Of a stretch of DNA of 49,325 nt, positions 26,083 to 34,543 are shown piece by piece; the stretch's first letter is position 1, and each line of letters begins with the position of its first letter. Origin of the DNA: DASUNQ01 sp036277075 (lineage in GTDB: Bacteria > Acidobacteriota > Thermoanaerobaculia > Multivoradales > UBA5704); assembly GCA_036277075.1 (NCBI GenBank), contig DASUNQ010000108.1:1-49325 (forward strand). The letters run 5' to 3'. Position numbers and translations under genes: made by a program. Below the pieces are notes generated by a model. It had not been told where the DNA came from and made no database searches. It saw nothing but the letters and a program-made list of their open reading frames with translations.

Positions 26083-26097
26083 TTGACTTAATGTCAA
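26083..26097. promoter_or_regulatory. Palindromic operator candidate upstream of the XRE gene
   Basis: TTGACTTAATGTCAA is a 15-bp sequence with perfect 5-bp arms about TTAAT, located 20 bp before the ATG of the XRE regulator. The position suggests autoregulation by that protein. TTGAC may also serve as a -35 element. Confidence 0.5.
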
Positions 26098-26116
26098 GTA
26101 AGTTGTGACGGTGGTT

Positions 26117-26488
26117 ATGACATTCATACCATTACAAAACTATCTCCGTACGCATCGCAAGCGAAGCCAGCTCTCGCAGGACGAGGTTGCGTTCCTCATG
26201 GGTGTCAGGACTGGCACCCGAGTGACGCGGCACGAAGGAGCCAACCGGGTTCCGACCCTGCAGACGGCACTTGGCTACGAGCTTCTGTTTGACGTTCCCT
26301 TGCGGGAACTCTTCACAGAGGAGGTGGGCAAGGTCGAATCCATTATCAGAGAGCGTTTACCCGAGCTGATTCGGAAAGTGGAGGAGGAGGGTGGAGACGA
26401 GCAGAAGCTCGCCTTCCTCCGAGATGTTGCGAAGCGGCTTGAGAACTATGAAGAGAAGCATTCACGCAGTGCGGACGCTCGCGGTTGA
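26117..26488 (+). CDS. XRE-family transcriptional regulator
   Basis: The protein has 123 residues from the ATG at 26117; a GTG at 26105 is an alternative. The N-terminal HTH reads LQNYLRTHRKRSQLSQDEVAFLMGV followed by the recognition-helix region GTRVTRHEGANRVPTLQTALGYELLF, typical XRE/Cro-C1 fold. The C-terminal half is a charged helical tail (SIIRERLPELIRKVEEEGG). It probably represses its own promoter through the palindrome just upstream. It overlaps the next gene by 41 bp in another frame. Confidence 0.88.
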   Translation: MTFIPLQNYLRTHRKRSQLSQDEVAFLMGVRTGTRVTRHEGANRVPTLQTALGYELLFDVPLRELFTEEVGKVESIIRERLPELIRKVEEEGGDEQKLAFLRDVAKRLENYEEKHSRSADARG

Positions 26489-26945
26489 CCCGACGACATC
26501 AGGCTTCGGCTTCGTGGCGGTGGAAGGGAGCAAACTCCTGGTGGACTGGGGCCTGGCTCACATGGCAGTGCCGGATGACGAAGCGTACCGAGCCCGGATC
26601 GAGAAACTTCTCGATCGAGTACGCCCCCAGCTCCTCGTCGTCGAGGACATGAAGGGATCTCGCCGCAGCAAGCGGGCGGTCCGACGCGCGCAGATCGCGG
26701 CGCGGGCTGCCCGAGGACGCGGTATTGAGGTCGAGAGAGTCACCCGCGCGCAGGTGTCAGAGAAGTTCGCCTCGTCAGGGACGACCAGGTGGGAGGTTGC
26801 AGTCGCCGTCTCCCGCTGGTTTCCTGAGCTCTCCCCGAGCCTTCCGAAGAAGCGCCGCATCTGGGAAACCGAGGACCGGCGGATGGCGATCTTTGTCGCG
26901 GCATCCCTTGCGCTCACGGCGTTGCCTGAGAGAGGAATGGAGTAG
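26448..26945 (+). CDS. RuvC-like RNase H-fold protein
   Basis: The protein has 165 residues from the ATG at 26448, overlapping the XRE gene. The pattern fits RuvC-type Holliday-junction resolvases: first strand LAVDPTTSGFGFVAVEG with Asp near 13, the second acidic strand LLVVEDMKG near 65-70, and a C-terminal EDRRMAIFVAASLAL with acidic residues near 145. Between them are basic helices (RRSKRAVRRAQIAARAARG) for DNA contact. Likely resolves replication or recombination intermediates of the element, by analogy with phage and plasmid RuvC-like proteins. The overlap with the regulator gene suggests coupled translation. Confidence 0.72.
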   Translation: MKRSIHAVRTLAVDPTTSGFGFVAVEGSKLLVDWGLAHMAVPDDEAYRARIEKLLDRVRPQLLVVEDMKGSRRSKRAVRRAQIAARAARGRGIEVERVTRAQVSEKFASSGTTRWEVAVAVSRWFPELSPSLPKKRRIWETEDRRMAIFVAASLALTALPERGME

Positions 26946-27077
26946 CGGAAAGTAGCCTGCGATCCCTAGTGCCTTGGAGAGGGCACGTAAAGCTTCCCCG
27001 GCACAACCGAGGGAGCTTTGGCGCGCGTCAGGAAACGCCGCCTTTGCGGCAATCAGGAGTACGCGCACGATGGGCGA

Positions 27078-28277
27078 ATGCACTCCGATGATCGCATCAC
27101 CTACTTCGCCCGCACCAACCACCGCAACACGCGGACGCTTTTTGGCATTCGCAGGCGCGATCGGCTCATGCACCTCTACACCATCGGCCGGACCGGCACC
27201 GGCAAGTCCACACTCCTGAAGACCCTCGTCCTCCAGGACCTTGAGGCCGGAGAAGGCCTGGCGCTCTTCGATCCGCACGGGGATCTGGTCGAGGAGGTGG
27301 TGAAGCTCGTACCCGCCGCCCGGCGGGCTGACGTCCTGTACCTCAATGTCCCGGACAGCCGCTGCCGCTTCTCCTTCAACCCCTTCGCCGGCATCCCGGC
27401 CGGCAAGCGGGCGCTCGCGGCCGCCGGCATGGTCGAAGTCTTCAAGAAGCTCTGGCCGGACGATTGGGGACCGCGGCTTGAGCACCTGCTGCGCAACGTC
27501 GTCTTCACCCTCCTCGAGACGCCGGGAGCAAGCCTGGCCGACATCCCGCGACTCCTGGCCGACCGGGACTACCGACGAGGAGTCGTCGCCGGCGTCACCA
27601 ACGAAGAAGTCCGCGCCTTCTGGCGTGACGAGTACGAACGCTACAGCCCCGGTATGCGGGGAGTGGTGGTAGCGCCCCTGCAGAACAAGGTGGGAGCGTT
27701 CCTGACGGACCCGCGGCTGCGGGAGATCCTCGGAGCCGAGCAGTCCAGCTTCGATCTGCGGCAGGTCATGGATAAGGGACGGATACTCCTGGTGAACCTC
27801 GCCCGCGGGAGAATCGGCGAGGGGCCGGCGGCGCTCCTGGGATCGCTCTTGGTCTCCTGCCTGAGCCTCTCGGCTTTCGGGAGAGCAGAGCGGCCGCAGG
27901 AAGGCCGCCGCGACTTCTACGTCTACCTCGACGAGTTCCACACCTTCGCCACCCTCACCTTGGCGACCATGCTCTCCGAGCTGCGGAAGTACCGCGTAGG
28001 ACTTGTACTCGCCCACCAGTATCTCTCCCAGCTTGAGACGGAGGTTCGGGATGCAGTCTTTGGGAACGCAGGGACATTCATTGTCTTTCGGGTCGGAGCC
28101 CTTGACGCGCCAATCGCTGCCCGCGAGCTCGCCCCGACGTTCGCGCCAGAGGACTTGATCTCCCTGCCCAACTACAACATCTACCTGCGGCTGATGATCC
28201 GCGGTCAGCCAAGCAAGCCGTTCAGCGCGACAACGGAGAGATGGGAACATCTTGACGGCTACGCGCACCTCTGCTAA
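27078..28277 (+). CDS. VirD4/TraG/HerA-like DNA-transfer ATPase (first)
   Basis: The protein has 399 residues from the ATG at 27078; a TTG at 27018 with GAGGGAG close upstream is an alternative. Walker A is YTIGRTGTGKSTLLKT (about 36-45), the DPHGDLVEEV motif follows, and Walker B is FYVYLDEFHTF (about 281-290); VLAHQYLSQL supplies the arginine/sensor region. This is the ATPase core of type IV coupling proteins (TraG/VirD4) and HerA helicases, without the N-terminal membrane anchor. A paralogue is at 34544. Its likely role is to move or pump element DNA. No relaxase gene is adjacent. Confidence 0.9.
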   Translation: MHSDDRITYFARTNHRNTRTLFGIRRRDRLMHLYTIGRTGTGKSTLLKTLVLQDLEAGEGLALFDPHGDLVEEVVKLVPAARRADVLYLNVPDSRCRFSFNPFAGIPAGKRALAAAGMVEVFKKLWPDDWGPRLEHLLRNVVFTLLETPGASLADIPRLLADRDYRRGVVAGVTNEEVRAFWRDEYERYSPGMRGVVVAPLQNKVGAFLTDPRLREILGAEQSSFDLRQVMDKGRILLVNLARGRIGEGPAALLGSLLVSCLSLSAFGRAERPQEGRRDFYVYLDEFHTFATLTLATMLSELRKYRVGLVLAHQYLSQLETEVRDAVFGNAGTFIVFRVGALDAPIAARELAPTFAPEDLISLPNYNIYLRLMIRGQPSKPFSATTERWEHLDGYAHLC

Positions 28278-28452
28278 TCTCCGCCGTTGAGCTAATGCTG
28301 ATACGCATGCTTGGATCGCTATATAGGTATCCCACGCCTCCTTCTCCCAGTCCTGCGCCGCTCCTGATATGCGCCCCCCAACAGCGTTCTAGGGCGCCTC
28401 GACCGATATAACCGCCCACGATTTGACCATTCAACCCGCAACGAGAGAACGA
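28278..28452. other. Cassette upstream region
   Basis: 175 bp between the first transfer ATPase and the lower-GC phosphotransferase cassette. AT content rises here (TATATAGGTAT near 28320-28330), and the cassette promoter is probably within it. No gene is seen. Confidence 0.4.
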
Positions 28453-30444
28453 ATGGCAACGACTCCTCTGCAAGTCGTACGCCTCACACAGCTCGACGCA
28501 GTAAACGTCCGCCAGTTCGGTGGCAAGGTCTCGAACCTTGCCCAGCTCACTATGGCGGGTGTCGACGTTCCTCCAGGTGTGGCACTCGGCAAGGAAGTGC
28601 TTGCCCATTTTCTCAGCGAAAATGGAATCAATTTGCCGGCCCTCGAACAACTTCATAATCGAGGGATGATTTTCCTGGAGTCCGCGCTTCAAGAAGCTCA
28701 GGTTTGGCAAGCAAGAATCGTGGATACAATTCATAAGGGGGATCTACCGAGCGCGATTTCGGATGCTTTGCTTGAGAACCTCGACAATCCCGACCGAGTG
28801 TTTGCCGTTCGGTCCTCTTGTGTAGTGGAAGATTCAGCATCTACGTCCTTTGCAGGACAGTATGTAACTGTGCTCGCTGTTTCTGGACGCGAAGCAATCC
28901 TGGATGCAATCCGTTCATGTTGGGCATCTCAGTATGACGGACGAGTACTTACTTATGCTATTAGTCGGCGTGGCATGCCTGTTCTAGTGCCTTCAATGGC
29001 AGTGCTTGTCCAGGAAATGTTAACCCCCAGCTTTGCTGGCGTTTGCTTCACCGAGGGTCCGACACCTCGTACGAAAGAGTTGATGATCATTGAAAGTGTG
29101 GTGGGGGTCGGCGAGGCTCTTGTCAGCGGAGAGCGTACGCCCGCACATTTCGAGCTAAGGCAGGACGGCGAACTGCACCGAGCGATGGTTCCTGCAGATG
29201 GAAAGACTCCTTCCGAAGCACAAATCGCGAGTATCGCCGCGGAGGCGCGGAAGATCGCCGGCTTCTTCGGCCGCCCCCAAGACGTCGAGTGGGCGCTTGT
29301 GGACGACAGACTCTTCATACTTCAGGCAAGGCCGATTACCGTTCTCGGAGGCGAGCGGGCTGCGACAACTCTAACTTTGCTAGGGGGCAGGACGGAAGAA
29401 GTTGGGCGACCTGCGACTGTCGAGACTAGTTCAGCGGTACTACGAGATGATCTCCATGAATGGCTGATATCACGGGTTGATCCACTGGTCTACCGGGGCT
29501 GTTCGTACCTCCTATCCAAGCAGCAACAGGATGGTTCCTGGAAGATTGAGGGCCATCCCGAATGGGATTGCGTTGCCACGGCATTGATGGTGAAGCTGCT
29601 TATCGATGGTGGTGTTCCAGGTTCGCTGGCTTGGTCGCTTCCAAGGGGGGATCACGAATCACCCGTGCTTGGGGTACAGGCTGCTGTGGCCTGGCTGGCG
29701 AGAAATGTTGGGGATGACGGAGGTTGGGGCACCGATTTGTGGGATTCATGCCAGGTATTGCGCGCGTTAGTTCGATCGAGCTTTAGCTTAGATGAGCCGA
29801 TTTTAGCCAAGGCTTTCTCTCACGTTATGGATCAATTAGCGAGGGGCGTGACCAGTGTTGCAGATCAGGAGTGGGCTGGTGCGGGCTTCGTCGCCGTCGC
29901 ATTGCAGCTACTTTCCGAAAGTGGTAGATCTCCTGCGGTCAAAGATCTCGTAACGCTTCTTCTTGATACTCAGACTGCCGATGGAGACTTTCCGGCGCTC
30001 CATGCCAGTGGTGATCGTGTTCCTTCCGAGTGGCATACAGCGCAGGTCATAACTAGTCTTATGCAGTGCTGTGCTGACGATGCACACGCGGCGACTGCTG
30101 CAAGCAAAGCACTGGAATGGCTTCTTTCCCGGCAACACTCAGACGGCTCCTGGGGGGTGAGCGCTGGACCATATGCCCACTATAATACGTTTTTCACCTC
30201 CTATGCTGTGATAGCTCTTTCTAGTGCGGGCTATTCACCCGCTACTGAGCAACTCGCGAGGGCGGTTCGGTGGTTACGCGGAAAGCAGGTGGCCTCTGGA
30301 GCATTCGGCGACATCGCTTCCTCGCTGATGGCAATGACAGCATTTCAAGTGGTGTATGGGCCATTGTTTGCTCTCGAACTCCCTTTACCCCTTTTTCTGC
30401 GAGTCCAACATTGTCTCAGCACCATCGACCAACTAGCACACTAG
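28453..30444 (+). CDS. PEP-synthase-type ATP-binding domain fused to a terpene-cyclase-like toroid
   Basis: The protein has 663 residues from the ATG at 28453; a TTG at 28423 is an alternative. Residues 1 to about 315 are the PEP/pyruvate-binding ATP-grasp domain: GGKVSNLAQLTMAGVDVPPG, VFAVRSSCVVEDSASTSFAGQ and DVEWALVDDRLFILQARPIT are near-canonical for PEP synthase, PPDK and rifampin phosphotransferase. Residues about 340-663 are an alpha/alpha toroid with QW-like repeats of squalene-hopene-cyclase and prenyltransferase proteins (LLSKQQQDGSWKI, WLARNVGDDGGWG, LLSRQHSDGSWGV, LRGKQVASGAFG). No DxDD motif of a true cyclase was seen. The His swivel domain expected in this enzyme class is a separate gene at 31573. 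I infer a split phosphotransferase whose toroid could bind a hydrophobic acceptor. Confidence 0.85.
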   Translation: MATTPLQVVRLTQLDAVNVRQFGGKVSNLAQLTMAGVDVPPGVALGKEVLAHFLSENGINLPALEQLHNRGMIFLESALQEAQVWQARIVDTIHKGDLPSAISDALLENLDNPDRVFAVRSSCVVEDSASTSFAGQYVTVLAVSGREAILDAIRSCWASQYDGRVLTYAISRRGMPVLVPSMAVLVQEMLTPSFAGVCFTEGPTPRTKELMIIESVVGVGEALVSGERTPAHFELRQDGELHRAMVPADGKTPSEAQIASIAAEARKIAGFFGRPQDVEWALVDDRLFILQARPITVLGGERAATTLTLLGGRTEEVGRPATVETSSAVLRDDLHEWLISRVDPLVYRGCSYLLSKQQQDGSWKIEGHPEWDCVATALMVKLLIDGGVPGSLAWSLPRGDHESPVLGVQAAVAWLARNVGDDGGWGTDLWDSCQVLRALVRSSFSLDEPILAKAFSHVMDQLARGVTSVADQEWAGAGFVAVALQLLSESGRSPAVKDLVTLLLDTQTADGDFPALHASGDRVPSEWHTAQVITSLMQCCADDAHAATAASKALEWLLSRQHSDGSWGVSAGPYAHYNTFFTSYAVIALSSAGYSPATEQLARAVRWLRGKQVASGAFGDIASSLMAMTAFQVVYGPLFALELPLPLFLRVQHCLSTIDQLAH

Positions 30445-30462
30445 TGTTGGAGCGCCGACAGA

Positions 30463-31560
30463 ATGACCGACTTTAGCCCGCCGCCACTCTCTTCCCTTGT
30501 TCCTGTACTTGCCGCACTTCCAGATGAGCTTCTGCCGTGGATCACGGAAAAGCACGTAGCATATCTAGACGACCGCATACATAAGATCGAGGTTTTGACC
30601 GACTATTTGGCTGGATGCGATGCCGTCGCGGGGCAGCGAGAAGAGTTTGTTACTTTCGTCGATAGTTGGACTCAGCAAGAGCCCGTGGATCTTCCTGCAT
30701 ATATGGGAGAGTATCGCCATCGCTTTGCGACGGTACGGAGTTCGGTCGAGGCCCAATGTGAGCGGATCATGCTCGATGACGCTCTTTGGGCTTCATCGTC
30801 AGAGCTTCTTCGTTTCTGGCGGGACTTTGCTCTGGTAAACGAGACCGATAGTTTGCATGGAATGTTTCTCACATCCGGTCGTTGGTACGTCAACGTCATG
30901 TTGCCGATTGTACGAGAGTTGGTGTTCTGCACTCTCCCGGACGAAATCCATGGAGAAGAGCGGCCACGTCTCGCCTATTGGATCGCACGGCGAGTGATTA
31001 CGCCCCGCTTCGCCGAAGCTCCGAGTGATTATGCGCCTGCGCTAGAGCGCCGTTTCGCAGCTCTCTTCATTCCAGTACTTCAGTTCTATGATCGAAAGCT
31101 CTTGTTCCTCTTTCAGCAGATGGAGAAGCTGCCTCTGCCTGCCGAGTACACTCTCGTAGACTTTGTTCGCGATGTCGGAACGAAGTCAACCTTATATCGC
31201 GATCTTCTCGAAGCTGGCATTTACCCACCCTTTGCCTGGCACGAGCTGCACGCGAGTCGTCGGCCGCGCCGACCTGGGCGCGCGTATGAGGAGGCAGTAC
31301 GGCCATTGCTGTCGACTGTTTCTCCTCCTTTGCGGTCACGCGTCGACCAGGCGCTCGCCTTTCTATCTTACATGAAGGACTTTGAGCTCAACTATAATAA
31401 TTACAACTATAAAGGTAAGTTTGGCTTGATCTCCAAGTGGTTCTACTGGCGTACAAACCAGGCGCTGCCAGAGGCAGAGCGAGCGCCATTCCTTGACGCA
31501 ATCCTGGGCGATCGCTTTTTTGAGGCACTTGACCATCTGGAACAGGTTTGGAGACCTTAG
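30463..31560 (+). CDS. Helical protein of unknown family in the phosphotransferase cassette
   Basis: The protein has 365 residues, predicted all-alpha by eye, rich in aromatic and acidic residues. It begins MTDFSPPPLSSLVPVLAALP and includes WRDFALVNETDSLHGMFLTSGRWYVNVM and a Tyr/Asn-rich segment near 305-315 (LNYNNYNYKGK). I do not recognise a family, and no catalytic motif such as DDxxD is present. It lies 18 bp after the fusion gene and 12 bp before the swivel-domain gene, so it is part of the same operon and could be the acceptor-binding or third domain of the split phosphotransferase. That role is a guess. Confidence 0.75.
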   Translation: MTDFSPPPLSSLVPVLAALPDELLPWITEKHVAYLDDRIHKIEVLTDYLAGCDAVAGQREEFVTFVDSWTQQEPVDLPAYMGEYRHRFATVRSSVEAQCERIMLDDALWASSSELLRFWRDFALVNETDSLHGMFLTSGRWYVNVMLPIVRELVFCTLPDEIHGEERPRLAYWIARRVITPRFAEAPSDYAPALERRFAALFIPVLQFYDRKLLFLFQQMEKLPLPAEYTLVDFVRDVGTKSTLYRDLLEAGIYPPFAWHELHASRRPRRPGRAYEEAVRPLLSTVSPPLRSRVDQALAFLSYMKDFELNYNNYNYKGKFGLISKWFYWRTNQALPEAERAPFLDAILGDRFFEALDHLEQVWRP

Positions 31561-31572
31561 AAGGAGTGATGT

Positions 31573-31902
31573 ATGGCATACACAATCGTCGGGATTAGTG
31601 CATCGCCCGGAAGCGCGCGCGGACCCGCAAGGTGGGTACAAACGGCGACAGATCTAGAAGAATTCCAGATCGGTGATATCTTGCTTGCTAAGATGACCTC
31701 GCCAGATTGGGGCCAGATCTTCCAGAAGGCTGGAGCCGTTGCTACTGAACAAGGCGGAATGCTGTGTCATGCTGCAATCGTGGCTAGAGAGGAGGGAATC
31801 CCAGCGGTTGTCGGGCTTGGCCCGGACCTCGCACGCATCACCAATGGAATGATTGTGGCAGTCGATGGAGACGAGGGCATTGTCGAGGTAGACGAAAGAT
31901 AG
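31573..31902 (+). CDS. Stand-alone PEP-utilising phosphohistidine swivel domain
   Basis: The protein has 109 residues, start ATG at 31573 with the RBS AAGGAG six bases upstream. It is a complete PEP-utilisers mobile domain: SPGSARGPARW at the start, DILLAKMTSPDW and the phosphohistidine motif QGGMLCHAAIVAREEGIPAVVG with His at about residue 66. In PEP synthase, PPDK and rifampin phosphotransferase this domain carries phosphate from the ATP-binding domain to the acceptor. Here it is separate from the ATP-grasp half, which is encoded at 28453, so the enzyme is assembled in trans. Good RBS and operon position support it. Confidence 0.9.
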   Translation: MAYTIVGISASPGSARGPARWVQTATDLEEFQIGDILLAKMTSPDWGQIFQKAGAVATEQGGMLCHAAIVAREEGIPAVVGLGPDLARITNGMIVAVDGDEGIVEVDER

Positions 31903-31950
31903 CGCCAAGGTATCGAATAGGCTAGAATAAACCCAATGAGGGGTACAAAC

Positions 31951-32520
31951 ATGGCAAACGTGACGATACTATACGAGGGGTATGTGAAGGAAGGAGATGA
32001 GGGCGACGTTGTCCGAAACACGGCCTGTTTAGTTACGGACGGCCGAGTCAAGATGATCGTTGACCCCGGCCTGGTCGAGTCGCCAGCGCTTCTACTAGAC
32101 GCCTTGAAGCGCCAACAGTTGACGCCAAAGGATATCACCCACGTGTATGTGACTCATTATCACATGGACCATGTGAGATATGTGGGACTTTTCGACGCCG
32201 CTCGAGTCATTGACTATAAATATTTCTATGACGGAGAGGTTTGGGGAGAACACCTTGGCGATGGCTATCAGATCACGGATAGCATCAGGATCCTGCACAC
32301 GCCAGGGCACACTATGGACGATTCTGCGTTGCTGGTGCAGACGACTGAGGGCGTGGTGGCAATTTCACACGTATGGTGGTTTCCGGATCGAACGCCGGAA
32401 GAGGATCCAATGGCGAGCGATCAGCAGCTACTCGAGGAATCGAGGAAGCGCGTGGAGGCAGCGGCAGATTGGATCATCACGCCTCACGGCGGGAAGCTAG
32501 ACGTGCGGGGTGGCAAGTAA
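31951..32520 (+). CDS. Metallo-beta-lactamase-fold hydrolase
   Basis: The protein has 189 residues from the ATG at 31951, with GAGGGG upstream; an ATG at 31936 is a weaker choice. It has the canonical metal motif HYHMDH (69-74), then HTPGHTMDD and a final TPHGG. The small size and single domain resemble MBLAC1/glyoxalase-II-like hydrolases. It has no close resemblance to the PqqB-like copies elsewhere in the window. It follows the swivel gene by 48 bp in the same operon. Substrate unknown. Confidence 0.88.
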   Translation: MANVTILYEGYVKEGDEGDVVRNTACLVTDGRVKMIVDPGLVESPALLLDALKRQQLTPKDITHVYVTHYHMDHVRYVGLFDAARVIDYKYFYDGEVWGEHLGDGYQITDSIRILHTPGHTMDDSALLVQTTEGVVAISHVWWFPDRTPEEDPMASDQQLLEESRKRVEAAADWIITPHGGKLDVRGGK

Positions 32521-32532
32521 GAGGCGCGAGTA

Positions 32533-33240
32533 TTGGCTTCTCAAGAACGACCCGCTGGTAGCCCACAGCGAAAACGTCAGCGATCCCTAGTTGTAACTGG
32601 AGCGACTTCTCCCATTGGGAGGGCGATATTTCTATGGGCAAAGGGTAACCGTTTTCAGGCTATTGGTACAGTACGGAGCAGCCGGCGTGGCGGCGGTGGA
32701 GATTCAAATGACTCCTTTCTTTACTGTGACTTTGGCGATCCTGAATCTGTGACAAATTGTGTGAAAGCCATCCATTCAGTGGCTCCAGAGGTCGATGTCC
32801 TAGTCAACAATGTATCAGCTTGGCACCAAGGCGGCTTGCTTAGTCAGGAACCGATTGCTATCCGACAGGATATAGACATCACTTTAGGAGGCACTCTCGA
32901 CTTCACGAGGCGCATGTTACCATCACTTCTCTCTTGCGGCGGCCTTGTTATCAATCTGTGCAGCACCGCTGGAACACAACGTCATTGGTCTTTGAATACA
33001 ACCTACGTCACGGCAAAGGCTGGGCTCGCTGTGTTCGGTCACGCGCTTCGACGTGAGCTAGCGGGCTCAGGGTTGCGAGTGACAAATCTTCACCTTGGAG
33101 CCGTCGACGATGGGGACGCCGGAACTAAAGGTTGTCTACCCATAGCGGCAATCGTGCAAGTCATATCGCTAGTGGTTAACCTCCCACGCGCGGCCATAGC
33201 CGATGCGGTTATCCTCACTCCTGCGTGTCGCGACTATTGA
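32533..33240 (+). CDS. Short-chain dehydrogenase/reductase
   Basis: The protein has 235 residues from a TTG at 32533, the only in-frame start near the previous stop. Motifs are VVTGATSPIGRAI (GxxxGxG-type nucleotide loop), VLVNNVSAW (NNAG position) and the catalytic YVTAKAG, preceded by LCSTAGTQ with the Ser. A classical SDR using NAD(P). It overlaps the next gene by 16 bp, so the two are translationally coupled. It is likely to reduce or oxidise a hydroxyl/keto group in the pathway of the cassette. Confidence 0.85.
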   Translation: MASQERPAGSPQRKRQRSLVVTGATSPIGRAIFLWAKGNRFQAIGTVRSSRRGGGGDSNDSFLYCDFGDPESVTNCVKAIHSVAPEVDVLVNNVSAWHQGGLLSQEPIAIRQDIDITLGGTLDFTRRMLPSLLSCGGLVINLCSTAGTQRHWSLNTTYVTAKAGLAVFGHALRRELAGSGLRVTNLHLGAVDDGDAGTKGCLPIAAIVQVISLVVNLPRAAIADAVILTPACRDY

Positions 33241-33851
33241 GCCGTATACGAGTGAGCGGTCAGCCGCCCATTATTGCGCTTGTGGGCCTGACGACAGCTG
33301 GCAAAACCACGGTTTCGCAACTTCTCGAAGCGCGGAGCCTGGCACGTCGGCTGATCATGCTGACAACAAGGCCGCCGCGGTTGGATGATCCTACAGGTTG
33401 GTTCGATTACGTGACAGAGATTGTTCCACGGACTGGTGATATTGTCTTTGAGGGGTGGGGACAGTCCCGGTACTGTGTCCGTGGGGAGTCGATACGGCGC
33501 CTGAGGGAGCTCGGCAACTGGCCGATTCTAGACCTCGGTGACGTTGAGCCCGCGTTGTGGGTTAAAGAACGTTACCATCCTACTGTTATCGTAATGGTTG
33601 CGCGTGAGGTTACGGCTGAGAGAGTGCAAACTGTCTGCAAGGCGCGCGGGATGGCGAGAAATGCGATTGAGGAGCGAGTCCGTGGACTGGAGGCTGATCG
33701 ACATGATCTCGCGGCGCATGTTTGGGCCGTCGACTTTGTGCTAGAGAATAGCGGGTCAGTGGAGGAGACGATGCGGAATATCGACGCACTCGTACAGATG
33801 ATCTCACAATCGATGGCGGAGAGTGATGAAGTAGGACGGACCAGGGCATGA
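33225..33851 (+). CDS. Guanylate-kinase-like P-loop kinase
   Basis: The protein has 208 residues from a GTG at 33225. The P-loop is GLTTAGKTT (21-29), then LTTRPPRLDDPTGWFDYV, which resembles the substrate region of guanylate kinase (TTRxPRxxExxGxDYxFV). A C-terminal helical lid follows. It is shorter and more diverged than normal GMK, and the N-terminal part is coupled to the SDR stop. It may phosphorylate a nucleotide-like or other small acceptor. Its stop overlaps the start of the next gene (ATGA). Confidence 0.8.
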   Translation: MSRLLSRIRVSGQPPIIALVGLTTAGKTTVSQLLEARSLARRLIMLTTRPPRLDDPTGWFDYVTEIVPRTGDIVFEGWGQSRYCVRGESIRRLRELGNWPILDLGDVEPALWVKERYHPTVIVMVAREVTAERVQTVCKARGMARNAIEERVRGLEADRHDLAAHVWAVDFVLENSGSVEETMRNIDALVQMISQSMAESDEVGRTRA

Positions 33852-34531
33852 TGCAACTACGCGGGTCGGTAATCAGTCACTGGCATATTCTGTTAGAAGA
33901 ATTCTCCACTTCAACTCAAGAGTTCTACAAGGCGGTTGAGCAGGCTGTACGCGAGCGCAATCTGCCGGAGGTCGAGCTCTCCCGTGTCCTCTTCAAAGAG
34001 GGCGGGATTGGAACAGCACAGCGCGAGTACCTCCGCGTCCAGCGAAAGCGCGTTGCCTTCGACATCTGCTCGGCGCCGTACGGCAACGGCCACTTCTTCT
34101 CCTGGTGGCTCGCCAAGATCCCTGCAAAGTACGGGCTCCTCATCGTGGCAGCGGCCATCCTCGTCGGGCTGCCGGTGTGGGCGATCTTCGCGACCATCCT
34201 CACGAAGATCTTTGAGGGCGCCTGCTTCAGCTTCGTTCTCGGCCCGCTCATGTTCTTGCTCGGCATTCCCGTAATCCTTCTCGGGCTTGGCTCCCTGGTC
34301 GAGCGCGGCATGATCGGGGACGAGGAGTGGGTACTCTCTATCCCGTGGGTTGGCTACCTCTACGCGGTTGTCTTCAACCCCACGACCTACTACCGCCAGG
34401 ACACGGCCATGATGTTCCGCGACTCGCTCCGATCAGCGGTGAACGAAGTCATCAACGGCCTGCGGACGGAGAAGGGACTGCGGGGCCTCGGCGAGCAGGA
34501 ACTGGCGCCCGAGGGTGAAGGGACGGCATAG
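33848..34531 (+). CDS. Membrane protein of the transfer backbone
   Basis: The protein has 227 residues, with the ATG at 33848 overlapping the kinase stop. Residues 90-120 (YGLLIVAAAILVGLPVWAIFATIL) and 125-155 (CFSFVLGPLMFLLGIPVILLGLG) are two membrane segments. The N-terminal soluble part is about 80 residues. GC and codon use rise sharply after the first 30 or so codons, marking the border between the lower-GC cassette and the element backbone. It lies 12 bp before the second transfer ATPase, so they probably work together at the membrane. Family not identified. Confidence 0.75.
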   Translation: MMQLRGSVISHWHILLEEFSTSTQEFYKAVEQAVRERNLPEVELSRVLFKEGGIGTAQREYLRVQRKRVAFDICSAPYGNGHFFSWWLAKIPAKYGLLIVAAAILVGLPVWAIFATILTKIFEGACFSFVLGPLMFLLGIPVILLGLGSLVERGMIGDEEWVLSIPWVGYLYAVVFNPTTYYRQDTAMMFRDSLRSAVNEVINGLRTEKGLRGLGEQELAPEGEGTA

Positions 34532-34543
34532 CATTCGGCATCA

